Assembly: GCA_013176395.1 (NCBI GenBank)
Contig: JABMLP010000014.1
Location: 1,116,001 to 1,180,000 of the forward strand
Source: Venturia oleaginea
Lineage: Eukaryota; Ascomycota; Dothideomycetes; Venturiales; Venturiaceae
Reading direction: 5' to 3'
DNA length: 64,000 nucleotides
The translations under genes were made by a program, and so were the position numbers. Numbering within the stretch: the stretch's first letter is position 1; every line of letters starts with the position of its first letter. Under the pieces are notes generated by a model that was not told where the DNA came from, did no database searches, and saw only the letters and a program-made list of their open reading frames with translations. This document shows, piece by piece, positions 1 to 10,173 of the stretch.

Positions 1-31
1 CATAACACTCTTACACACAAGACTTTCAAAT

Positions 32-677
32 ATGAAGTTCCTCGTCATTACCGCTCTCGCCTTGACCGTCCAGGCTATGGCCGTCGTGGACCCTCTCAAC
101 ATCGTCCCGGACCCAGCTAATGCCGTCATGGACCCCGACTTCATCCCAGGTTTGTGATGCCCAACAATGGGCGATGATGACACTAACGTTAGTCTTAGGA
201 CAAACCGTTGACACGGTCGCGCGCCCTTCAGGACCTTCTTGCAAAGGCAAAGGTCACTGTGGACCTCCAGTTATCAACAAGCCCGAGGGGACCGAGGAAA
301 TGGTCGAAACGGTCAAGCGTCCATCAGGACCTTCTTGCAAGGGGACAGGCCACTGTGGACCAGGTATCAAGTTCGACGAGAAGGAGGAAACTGTCGAAAC
401 TGTCAAGCGTCCATCAGGACCTTCTTGCAAGGGGCCAGGCCACTGTGGACCAGGTATCAAGTTCGACGAGAAGGAGGAAACTGTCGAAACTGTCAAACGT
501 CCATCAGGACCTTCTTGCAAGGGGCCAGGCCACTGTGGACCAGGTATCAAGTTCGACGAGAAGGAGGAAACTGTCGAAACTGTCAAGCGTCCATCAGGAC
601 CTTCTTGCAAGGGGCCAGGCCACTGTGGACCAGGTATTAAGTTTGACGAGAAGGAGGAGAAGGAGGAAACTGTCTAA
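32..677 (+). CDS. Secreted Lys-Arg-punctuated repeat precursor (KEP/RiPP-like), copy 1
   Basis: Exons are 32-149 and 199-677; the 49-bp intron has GT...AG ends and a CACTAAC branch site. The start gives a clear signal peptide (MKFLVITALALTVQAMA). A short acidic leader follows, then five units with core PSGPSCKGPGHCGPG and spacer IKFDEKEETVETVKR. Units 2-5 each follow a VKR site; unit 1 follows AR. Two cysteines per unit, five residues apart (CKGPGHC), could form a small disulfide loop. This layout (signal peptide, repeated peptide, dibasic sites for the Golgi protease kexin) defines fungal KEP proteins, which include alpha-type pheromone precursors and dikaritin RiPP precursors. The core lacks the WC...GQ.C pattern of known alpha-pheromones, and no UstY (DUF3328) oxidase gene is visible nearby, so the released peptide is of unknown function. 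The frame ends at TAA 675-677, inside what looks like a longer ancestral gene. Confidence 0.8.
315..664 (+). repeat. 90-bp tandem repeats inside the precursor gene
   Basis: The string AAGCGTCCATCAGGACCTTC starts at 315, 405 and 585, and with one change at 495, a strict 90-bp period. Units are almost identical in DNA, so they were recently homogenised. Each encodes one 30-residue processing unit. Confidence 0.92.
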
Positions 678-797
678 ACGGTTAAGCGTCCATCAGGACC
701 TGGTTGCATAGGGCCAGGCCACTGTGAACCAGGTTTTGTTGCTGAGGAGGAGATCAAAAAGCGTGGATTTGGATTGCGGCGGTGGCATGATGCTTGA
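678..797 (+). other. Degenerate sixth precursor unit behind the stop codon
   Basis: After TAA 675-677 the same frame stays open to TGA 795-797. It reads TVKR, a diverged unit (PSGPGCIGPGHCEPG), an acidic spacer, a KKR site and the tail GFGLRRWHDA. The stop stands where sister units have GAA (GTC GAA ACT GTC AAG), so one G-to-T change would explain the loss of this end. Both arms carry it. Confidence 0.7.
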
Positions 798-1706
798 ATA
801 TCCTTCTTCAGATGACGTTTGGCGAAAGAGATGTTGGTTCTTGATAGTTATAAACGGGTAGAGACGGACGAATGCAATTGTGTTGTGTCTTTGCAATGAT
901 GAAAATAAAGTTTTGTTCCAGACGAGGTCATTCGGGCATCTCGGCGACCAATTAAGGCCCGCCGCGCCAAGAAATACAGAGAATGTTTGTCGGGCTTACC
1001 CTGAATTTAGCGCTCATGTCCGAAACACCAATTTTTCCTTCATCGCCACTGTCAAGTTGCTTCACATCATTTTCTCCCTCCCGTCCTTGTCATGTCACTT
1101 GTCAGCTTTCCGGCCCGAACGAAACTTGGGATGAATCAAACGCGGGTCGTTTGCGGCGAGAAGAAAGGCGGCTCTTACCGTGTAGGTTTCGGCTTGCACC
1201 ACCAAGCAACCTCGACTGCATTTGTTTCGCACTTTCTCTCGGCTTGCCTCACAACCGATGCGAAAGCGCTTGACTAGAAATCACTTCTGCGTGTCTCTGA
1301 CCTGGCCAAACAATGGCTGAAACCCGTCATTTCTCATTGGCTGTCATCCCTTTTCAATCAGCCTCTGATCATGAATCTTGCAGGATGGCGCCTTGCTTAC
1401 CGTTGTCCTGCGTCCTATCTCATTCTGCAGTTGTGGAGATGCGAATGGTATATAACAGGCTTGGAGCCAAGCTGATAATTGGTAGGGACATTGAGTTGTT
1501 ATCGGAGGAAGAATGAGCGATTTTGAGGCAAAATGATGAATTTAATTGAGTTGAGTCGATTGCCGTGTAGTTTGAGTTTGTACATTGTTCAAATGCGGTT
1601 AGCGCCATTCTATGGTGATGGTCGGGACTTCGATTACAGCAGCGACTCTATGCAATGAATGGCCGAACCTTTTGGCCGCAAATGTATAATCAGTGACTAT
1701 CGCATA
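798..1706. other. Intergenic, mostly inside the left arm
   Basis: I see no gene. Up to 1479 this is the unique-looking tail of the inverted repeat. From 1480 to 1706 it is flank of the Fot1-like insertion. Confidence 0.5.
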
Positions 1707-2821
1707 ACGTGTTTCACCACCGAGTCGCCAACCCCACCGAGTCGCCACCCCAACTCAACCAAAACACCTATGCGACAACTACACGTAATGTCACGACAAC
1801 GCTTACTTCAAACATCTTATACTGAAGGTGATTTACAGCTTGCTATCCAAGACATCAATTCTCAGCAAATTCAAAGTAGTAGCCGCGCTGCAGCAATCTA
1901 CAAAGTCCCTCGAAGAACGCTCGTGGACCGACGCGCTGGAAAACGCCCCCGACGCGACTGCGAGCCAAACGCAAAGCGCCTTACAAAGCTAGAGGAGGAG
2001 GTTATCGTAAAGCGTGTTCTTGAGGAGTCTGTACGCGGTATACCCTCCTCAAAGGCAGACGTACGAGATATGGCTGATAAACTGCTAAGAGAGCGTGGTG
2101 GAGGGGCTGTTGGCAAGAATTGGGTTGATAGGTTTGTCCAGCGTACTCCTGAGCTGCGAACGCGATGGAGCCGTCCGTATGATCGCCAGCGAGCTGCCTG
2201 CGAGGACCCGGCGGTTATCCAGCCCTGGTTTACGCTGGTTCAGAATACGAAGGCAAAGTATGGTATTCTAGATGAGGATACATACAACGAGATGGAGGCG
2301 CAATCAATACCAATTCAAAACCGTATGAAAATCCATCAAGGGTCTCCAGCAAGTTCTCTTGATGAGCAGATCAAGCAGCTGAGTAAGGGTGCTCAGCAGA
2401 TAGCTCATAACATGGTATTAATGCAGGAGAAAATTGACCGCCTTCAAGACGCAGTCGAAGCCTCAACAAAGCGCCGGAGTCGCAAGCGACGCTACTTACA
2501 AGTAGAGGAGACCTTAACAGTTGGTGAGGTAACTGACTTATTTACTGCAACAGTGGTTAATAGTTGTGACGAAGGTGATAGACCGTCAAAGAGGGTACGC
2601 GCAGAGAGGCACTGCGGGCATTGCGGCAAGACTGGGCATAACTCTCGAACCTGTAAGGCAGAAATAGAGGACATAGATAATAATAGAGCTTCCAAAGAAT
2701 AGAGTACTGTTACGTATAGTCTAATATTTTGTTGTAGTATTGCGCTGTATCGCTGCGAAGGCGTTTTGGTGATGGTGGGGTGGCGACTCGGTGGGGTTGG
2801 CGACTCGGTGGTGAAACACGT
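1707..2821 (+). mobile_element. Internally deleted Fot1/pogo-type DNA transposon
   Basis: The ends are inverted repeats starting ACGTGTTTCACCACCGAGTC, flanked on both sides by TA (1705-1706 and 2822-2823), the target site of pogo/Tc1-mariner elements. Inside each terminal repeat the motif CCGAGTCGCCA occurs twice, about 17 bp apart. The element is about 1.1 kb, against about 1.84 kb for the related element at 26221-28060, because the catalytic core of the transposase is gone. Confidence 0.9.
1788..2702 (+). CDS. Core-deleted pogo/Fot1 transposase (DNA-binding and zinc-knuckle ends kept)
   Basis: This is a 304-residue open frame. The first ~150 residues are the Tc5/CENP-B-like helix-turn-helix DNA-binding part (motifs GVAKNWVDRF-like GKNWVDRFVQRTPEL and WSRPYDRQRAA). 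After a segment ending DEDTYN, where the DDE catalytic domain should begin with NFD, the protein jumps straight to the C-terminal part. That part is a coiled region (SSLDEQIKQLSKGAQQIAHN), a basic stretch and a CCHC zinc knuckle (CGHCGKTGHNSRTC). The deletion keeps the frame open, so the gene could still make a DNA-binding protein without catalysis. The start was chosen by alignment to the second element's first methionine; upstream in-frame ATGs at 1659 (outside the element) and 1770 are less likely. Confidence 0.8.
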   Translation: MSRQRLLQTSYTEGDLQLAIQDINSQQIQSSSRAAAIYKVPRRTLVDRRAGKRPRRDCEPNAKRLTKLEEEVIVKRVLEESVRGIPSSKADVRDMADKLLRERGGGAVGKNWVDRFVQRTPELRTRWSRPYDRQRAACEDPAVIQPWFTLVQNTKAKYGILDEDTYNEMEAQSIPIQNRMKIHQGSPASSLDEQIKQLSKGAQQIAHNMVLMQEKIDRLQDAVEASTKRRSRKRRYLQVEETLTVGEVTDLFTATVVNSCDEGDRPSKRVRAERHCGHCGKTGHNSRTCKAEIEDIDNNRASKE

Positions 2822-2823
2822 TA

Positions 2824-4531
2824 CAATTAATGACTAAAACATACACGAATTTGTGTTCATGCCAAATGATTGTGGTAGTCATTGCGTGTATGTGCTGGTC
2901 CGAAAAATCGATGATTGTGGGTTTATAGTCATTAGCCAATAGATTATCTGAGAACGGAATTGGAAGTGAAGAAAGAGCTCGTTCTATCTACTTGATGAAT
3001 TTGGGATTGACGAGCGCCGCGTTGACATTGCAGCAGGGATCATACGAGATTAGGAATTTAGGATTAGGTCCAGCAACGTTGGCATCGTGCATCTGATTTG
3101 AACCCTTAGGTGTCTGCTCGATACATATAGAGCAAGCCTCAGATTCGAAGTGGTTATTGTCGTGATGCTAGACCGCCCGTACCTGATGATGTGAGGTCTG
3201 CGTGCTTTCGATGCCGTCTTCGTTAACTACATCAGTGCCACCGAGGTTTCTTGTAATTGGAGAAAGACAGCTAGATTATATGCAGAGGAAGAGAATACAG
3301 CAGTGAGCTGAGAAGTCAATTCAAGAAGAAGACTAGAAGCTCTAGGACAAGCAATAACATCAACGTTGGGTTCCAGCAAATTTTCTCGTTATGACCTAGC
3401 GACGCAGGGACGCCTCAAAAATACTGACGCAGACCGGAAATAGGTTCAGCTCATGCAGCTCTATCAACAATTCTTCAGCTCCATGCTAAAATTTGGGGCT
3501 GAACATGATGAAAAAAGGGCTGTGCAGGAAAGTATTCATTGAAGACTTAGAAACAGCTTGTGGAGGGAAGACAAGATTGAATGGCTTGCTCTCCTATACA
3601 CTAGAAGTGAAAGTATGAGGTCATTGCCTGAACTTGACGTAATGCCAAGACGCTCCTATCCCAAGATGTTTCAACACAACATGACTGTATAAGGTTGGAA
3701 TTGTCACGTTTGACCTTGGACTTGACTTGGAAGCATGACTTGAATTCTATGGGATGTGCGAAGTTGTAAGGATGAGGAGCTAACTAAGAGGTAGAGACGA
3801 GTCTAAATACTTGCGACCGGTCTCGCGCTAGACCTGATCGAGCAGAACCACCACATTTAACTACATTCTATCTCCATCTCGCCACGCCTTCGGATCACGG
3901 TCATCTGGCACGTTTTATCTGTTGATTGGCCGGACGCAGGCCAGGGCACGTGAATTTTCATTGTGAGCGAGCAAGCCATTGAGCCCTGAGCCATACAGGC
4001 TTCCTCAGCCACACGGGGCTTCAGCCACGGGGTAGGTCTCAGGATGGCATGCCCACGGCTCAATTGCTTCTCGATTGAAGGCAAATGAGGTGCCCTACTG
4101 CCCGCACGTATAAGACGTTGACTACAGGGTGTAGGCGGGTGGGAATCTAGATACAAGACGAGCCTCAGAGGGCTCAGAAGTCGTGCGATATGCGAGATCG
4201 CCATGTTGTTGTTGTCGCTTGGTCGGACGAGGCCCTTGCTCCACCAGATAGACACTAGCATAGAGAACCCACTCAGGTTGAAGATTCGATGTGCAAGACT
4301 CGCAGGATCCGGTGCATTGCGAGAGAGATATTGCGCGGAAGATGGCCTTCCCTATAAAAAACAAGACGCCATGTGTTGCATATCGGCATTAAAACCCGAC
4401 GATCGTCCTCATTGTCTTACCTATGTGTCTGCACAATCTTGATTGATTTTTCGAGGCATTCGTCCCCCTTTTCATATAAATCGGGAAGCACTTGAGCGTC
4501 TGTGCCTCTTCTTCTCCTCACAATATTCCAC
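2824..4531. other. Intergenic stretch
   Basis: I could not recognise any gene, terminal inverted repeat or tandem array in these 1.7 kb. Open frames are short and overlap on both strands. It ends in the presumed promoter of the acyl-CoA oxidase relic. Confidence 0.4.
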
Positions 4532-6583
4532 ATGGTCAATCCTCAGAAAGCCGAAAGGTTTGACCTTCAAGGACCGCTATGGAGCACCTATGTGGATAAT
4601 GCCCAGTTTGTGACAGTGGCCGAAATCAAAGTTCATTATGATCCTGCACGATCGATGTTGCGAGCAACGGGTATGTATGGGCTTCACTACCTGTCCATTT
4701 ACTAAGTAGGCCAGGGATGACAATCAAGGACATTATGTTAAGTTCTGGAACTTCAACCTGGATTGTGAGTACAGCCATAGCCATCAAGGACGAGTTTTGA
4801 TGACCGTTCAGGTTCGATCACTAGAGATCTTGCAGCTTACACGATCCTCACCATTCATTGAAACCTCTGTATGGGTACCATCGCAGCACATGCATCGAAG
4901 CGGCCGGACTTGCAAGAAATTCTGCGAGAACTCGAACAATCCAATGTCTGCGGCGAGTTCATGCTCATAGAGCTGGGACATGGTCTCGATACTCGCAACC
5001 TTGGGACAACTGCAACAATGCAACCAGACGACTCCTTTACACTTCACACTCCTTCACTGAACGAAGCAAAAACCATGCCGCCGACAACGCCTTATGCTGG
5101 AGTTGCAAGAGCTGCAGTGGTCTTTGCCCAGCTGGTGGTTGAAAAAGAGAAAGGCGCTATCAAGCCTTTCCTCGTTAGACTGAACGAAATAGGACATATG
5201 TGCGCCGGAGTTTCGTCCAAAATGCTTCCCCAACGAGCAGGATCAAAACCAGTAGATCACGCAATTACCACTTTTAAGAACGTCCAGCTTACCAGCAAGA
5301 CACTCCTAGGCAGCCCTGAGAAAGCCGGTGATCCATGTCTTGACTTTCTGAACGTTATCGGGCGAGTTGTGTCACATCCTGGTACAGAAGGCACACTTGA
5401 GCTATACCGTTCTTACTTCCTTTATCACAATAGCTCCTGCTAGAGTACACACATCATATGTAAACATCAGCTCTACGGCTGAACATAGAACAATACAATA
5501 CACAATGATAGACATCATACATGTTTACATCACCTTGCAACCCTTACTGCAACAAGTTGGAGTTGGTACGCTATCACTTTCGATGACCAACATACCTTGT
5601 CTCAACGTTGGTGCACATATCGTGGCAACATACAGCCGTATACGTCAAATCGGTAACGAGAAAAGCGATCAGAGGATACCAATTTGGAATTTCAGGACCG
5701 TCCACCTGCCCGTCTTGAGCGCGCTTGCACATGGCCATGTCCTCACGCGGTATGCAAAATGGTCTGCCAATGCATTTATGCAGCCAAGGGAGAAAGACTG
5801 TAGGATCAAACATGCTTATTCTTGCATATTAAAAGCTACAGCTACGCACTATACACAAGCCATTCTGTCAGAACTCATCGACCGATGTGGTTGGCAGGGA
5901 TTGTTTGGTTACAACCAACTCAGTGAAATGATGTTGTCATTGAGAGGAAACTCCATCGCCGAAGGAGACGTTCTAGTCCTTTGTATTCGTAAGTATGCCC
6001 CGGCCGTATGCATTCCCAAGCTGACAAGAACACTAAGTCTGGCATCCGAACTCTTCCAGGGCAAGTACGCATTGCCTAAGCCAAAGCATCCCAGAAGACT
6101 GCTGGCGCTGCACGAAGCCGGTCTAATCCTCGATGCACAAAGTATCCTTCATACACTTCCCAAAGGACACCAGGACGAAATTTTCGATGCAAAGATCTCT
6201 ATCAAATGCCGACCCTACATCGAAGCTATAGGTCAGCGTATGGCCTACGAAGCAGCGCTCAAAGACCCCACGACTCGGCCTGAACTACTGCAGTTATACG
6301 AGGTACAGTCTATCAAGTCAGACCTTGCTTGTTACGTTGAGAATCTAGGGCTTAAACGTCAGGACATATTGGACCTTGAAAATACCGTCGTAGGCAAGGT
6401 GTCCCCTCTCCTCGACCAGACTTTGAGAGAAAATCATGTGGGTGCGATAGTTACTGCACCTATTGTGTCTCAGAGAAGAAATGGGGGGAGTTTGTCACCA
6501 GTCTGCCTACATTTGGTTCGGTAGAGGTGGAGTGTGATGTCGGCCTTGCTGAAGAGATTGAAATGATGTCGGCAAAATTATGA
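4532..6583 (+). pseudogene. Decayed acyl-CoA oxidase-like gene
   Basis: Family blocks appear in the right order for a peroxisomal acyl-CoA oxidase (FAD enzyme, first step of fatty-acid beta-oxidation). They are the N-terminal block, KFWNFNLD, ITRDLAAYTILTIH, NLCMGTIAAHA, GEFMLIELGHGLDTRNLGTTA (FAD/substrate region), the HTPSLNEAKTMPPTTPYAGVAR block, IPCLNVG, and the C-terminal FTSLPTFG-like end (GEFVTSLPTFG). The frame is broken in several places. There is a small shift-causing deletion between GMTIKDIM and KFWNFNLD (about 4729-4741). TGA at 4859-4861 stands between TIH and NLC, where Tyr or Trp is expected. About 190 bp without homology separate VIGRV from GTLSLSM (about 5364-5560). The last block (WGEFVTSLPTFG) lies in another frame from about 6470. 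Introns 4671-4714 and 4765-4811 look normal. Family assignment is from memory of conserved blocks. Confidence 0.7.
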
Positions 6584-7621
6584 GCGTGACGGATATTAGG
6601 GATTTACGATTGATGAAACACATTTAGACACGTAGCTTTCTTTGGAAAATATGTGATCGTTTCCCTCCGGAAAGCCGTTGGAGAGGCTGTTGCTGAATCC
6701 ATTCGAAACCGCACCTGTTAGAGCTTTGCGCGAAAGAAATTGTGCTGGAGTGGCAGTTGCTGAAGCTGGCTTTGCTCTCATTTTGGCAGATTTTCGAGTA
6801 TGCGTGGGAAAGTCGATGAATGCTTTCTGTGTTTCTCTGTGAATAGATATTAGAGCGAAAGCTGATGGGGAATCGGGTTAGAGAGCATAGGAGCTGCCTT
6901 TCAGTTCGCAAAAGGCTATATTAAATCGGTGGCTTAATCTGATTGAACAAGTCAAGCCAAGTCGTGGAATGGGAACCCCATCAGGAGTTGAGACTGGAAA
7001 GCGAGCCGTTGCGTTCCATGCACCTTTTGACACCAGCCTTACCGACATGATACTCGAGCATCCTCTTTAAGACGCAATGAGGATTTGCGGCAAGCGCGGT
7101 GAACCGAAGAGACGCCTCTTCTGCATGATGTCTAAAACAAGTTAGCCTGTCGTCCGAAGTCCAGAACAGGCAACAGGCCTCGCTGCCCCTCAACGACGTG
7201 TTGCACTAGCGACGTCCGCAGATCAGAAATTCCGTGCCGACAAAGAGGTCTTTAGCCCTTCCGCGTGAACTTTTCCAATAAGCGGGACGGGAAATTGTGA
7301 GTGGCTGAAGCTGTTGTTTTGTCTCAAAGAGCCGAGCTGAAGATAGGGACGCAAGCGCCTTACCTCGTACGGGGCTACCTTTCCATGTGGCTTGTGGCGT
7401 TTATTCAGCCTTGTGTCTATCTATACAGGGGCAAAGGCTGGATCGCACGGCCTGTTGGATCCCTCCACCAACATCTATTGTGGCCTAGCTTGGGTACCAA
7501 GAGAAGCACCGCGTGGTCCGCCCTCGTCACTTGCCTCCCCCACCATATTTTGCTGTCTCGCTGTCTTTCTGTCGTGACTCACTTTGGTGCTTCGTCGCTC
7601 ATTGTTGCCATTCTGTTCCTT
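6584..7621. other. Intergenic, promoter side of the transporter gene
   Basis: No gene recognised. The last ~150 bp are rich in pyrimidine runs, as is common before fungal start codons. Confidence 0.4.
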
Positions 7622-9193
7622 ATGTTTTCAACACTTCGCAAAGTGCAAGAATCCTCCTTGCTTCAGTATCTGAGTCCCGCGTACGCTGCAGCATTTGCGT
7701 TGATTATCATCCAAGCTGGTATTGGACTTCTCTACAAATTCGCTCAGCATGATGGGGAGTAAGAATTATTCCTATCCTTCTATACTGCAGGCAACTGATA
7801 CGCAACAGTTACGCCTTCTCCCCTTCTTCCTCCATCACCATTGCCGAGTTCCTCAAATTCCTTCTTTCAGCATGTTTTTTCTACCGCGAATGCGCGAGAC
7901 GACTCGCCCAAGCAACACAAGGATATTTGGGTGCCGGATCAAATTCGAGCCGGTCTTCCACAGAAAAGAAATCGAGCAACGATGCACCAATGGAGGATTT
8001 GGAGCGACCTGAATCAGGTACATCAACAATAACACCACAAACAAGGATGAAATTCAGCGACTTCATCTTTTACTGCTTGACCGAGGTGTCGACGGACACT
8101 CAATACAGCTTCCCAAAACTGGCTCTTCTCTACGCGCTCATCAACAATACTGTTTTCGTTCTATATAAGCTTGCGGACCCTGGCACGATTCAGTTAATCA
8201 GGTCGGGAATCTCGCTTGGGGCCGCCCTCTTCCTTTGGTTCACCCTCAGATCAAAGATGGCAAAGCTTCAATGGATCGCGATTATGCTACAGGTCAGTCG
8301 AAACCAATTCAGAGGACGGGTATTTGGCTTACTCAGGTTGAAAAAGATCTGTGGCCTGGTTGTTACGCAATACAATCCCATTAGAGGATCAAGCTACACA
8401 CTTCCCACCTACCTCGTTCTCATATTTCAAACGTTCCTCTCAGCAGTAGCAGGTGTCTACAACCAAAAGCTATGCAAGAGCGAAGGGGCCTCATTGCATG
8501 CGGACAATATGATGTTATACGCAGCAGGATGCTGCTCCAATATCCTGATCCACATCATGACCCGCTTCATCAAACCTAGCGAACCAGGCTTCTTCACCGG
8601 CTATAACGACTGGGCAGCGATCATGCTTATCATCAGTAACGTCTTCCTCGGTCTCGCGATAACTGCTGTCTACAAATGTAAAGGCATACTCGATGTCGGA
8701 AGCGAGCAACATACTGATTGTTGGAGATGCGGACGCCGTGATCAAATGCTTTGCGACTGCAATCTTGACAGCCTTACCTTTGTATATTTTGCCAATCCTA
8801 TTTGGTGTATCCATGACTGCGATGGTCATTCCGGGGACTATGGTTGTCTTCTTGGCTACCTGGCTGTGCATGGAAGGGATTCCGGTACCTCCAACGCGTC
8901 CACGGCTGAAATTCGGAGCATTGTCTAGAAGTTTCGACTTGATGAATGGATGCAAGAATGGCAGACATGGCAATAGGAACATTCGGTGGACGCGTCGTCT
9001 CTCACCTCTTGCAGATCTGTGGCGTTTCGGTGGAGACGTGTGGCGTCTCCCAGAGATAAAAACTCTTCACCTCAATTTTTGGCGGAAAAATACAACTTTC
9101 TCGATCAAGCAGAACACGAAGCTTATCCTATCGTCGGTACCCGGCTCACTATGGGCCTCTGAGAGAGCAGCTTCCGAGTCGAACCCTTGGTAA
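7622..9193 (+). CDS. Nucleotide-sugar transporter, SLC35A type
   Basis: Exons are 7622-7758, 7809-8292, 8347-8677 and 8727-9193 (472 residues); each join restores a family motif. It should move a nucleotide sugar (UDP-galactose or a relative) from cytosol into the Golgi in exchange for the nucleotide. Motifs include IIIQAGIGLLYKFAQ, YAFSPSSSITIAEFLKFLLS, LYALINNTVFVLYKLADPGT, QICGLVVTQYNP, AGVYNQKLCKSE, and the hallmark YADAVIKCFATA near the last membrane spans followed by PGTMVVFLATWL. About ten hydrophobic segments are visible, and a Ser-rich loop lies near residues 85-115. The third exon would also stay open if intron 8293-8346 (54 bp) were kept. The C-terminal ~100 residues after PVPPTRPRL look unlike the family and may include an unrecognised intron. 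The substrate cannot be told from sequence. Confidence 0.82.
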
Positions 9194-10173
9194 GTCAATT
9201 CCTAATCTCCCTCCTTCTTTCGGTTGTTCATACGATGAAGAATTCCGGATGTTAAACACATATTCCTCCGAGAGTGCAAAACCTATGTGGAGATTTCCGT
9301 TGCCTTCCTTCTGATCAAAACTCGATTATTCAACCCTGCATTCCAATTTTTGACTCCAACTGGATACTAATGGTTGCTGCAGCCTTTTGAAAGATGCTTC
9401 GCGAGTAGAGTATGGTGCTGTCGTGCAATATTAAAACCCCTCCCTCAAAGCTCTTCTCCACATTGCTCAAATGCCACTAGCTCTTCCCTGACCGTCTCTC
9501 GTCTTCGAAATGTCAGCTGGCTTCTATTCGTTGTTATTGACATGGCATACCTTGTTTTCCTTTGCAGCTGTCATAGCATTTGAAAGTACACGCCCCACCT
9601 CCTGCATCTTTTTCGCATTTGCATATTATCGAGTATGACTTGCTGGAATGGCCGCATGAATAGGTGACTGTGTTAAAGCACATTTTGGGTGCTTGGGATG
9701 GATTATCGGCTGGCGGTGGATTTGGGTAGAAGTATTGAAATGTGGGATTGAGGAGGGGAGTCTCTTAAATTTCCTCAAGCTTGTCGCCGTCCAAGTTGGG
9801 CAGCATAGTGATCTTCAGGAATGTTGCTGGGATGGGAAAGCGAGGCTGACAAAGTGAGGCACCAATGCTGCAACCAGACAGCGCTTCGACAAATCATACA
9901 ATCTCCAGACTCCATACAAGTCCCGCTTTTGCTGCTTTTCGTCGCTCCTTTCATTGCAAATTGTCCCAACACCTCAAACCAAGATTTTACATTTCGGACA
10001 ACTTCCCGTTGCAATGAGGGCATCTGAGACAATCGATGCATGCATGTTTTGCCAGTGAAATAACCTCCACAAACCTCCTGCCGCTCCGCACCATCTCGCA
10101 GACACTCCCATCCTCTATCTTGTGACCAGAAACGCGCCGAATCAATGCTGGGTGAAGTGCCCGACTACCCCTT
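9194..10173. other. Intergenic stretch
   Basis: No gene or mobile-element ends recognised. It lies between the 3' ends of two convergent genes. Confidence 0.4.

Larger units (their letters stand above)
1..1479. repeat. Left arm of a long inverted duplication
   Basis: Every base x in this stretch pairs with base 20774-x on the opposite strand. Direct comparison of the outer 60 bases, and of the translations in several frames across the arm, shows no difference. The match stops between 1479 and 1480, where GATAAT is followed by TGGTAG here and by CTTCAT in the other arm. The other end of the match is not reached, because the window begins inside it. The arm carries a complete repeat-precursor gene plus about 680 bp of sequence behind it. 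Confidence 0.95.

Noticed and set aside
32..677. Alpha-type mating pheromone precursor
   Set aside because: The KR-punctuated layout fits, but the core has no Trp-Cys start and no Gly-Gln before the second Cys, and the spacer lacks the usual Glu-Ala/Pro dipeptides trimmed after kexin. I keep the wider KEP label.
208..711. Long open frames in the other two frames and opposite strand of the repeat gene
   Set aside because: They exist because the 90-bp unit is a multiple of three and free of stops in several frames. Only the frame at 32 with its intron has a signal peptide and a sensible repeat.
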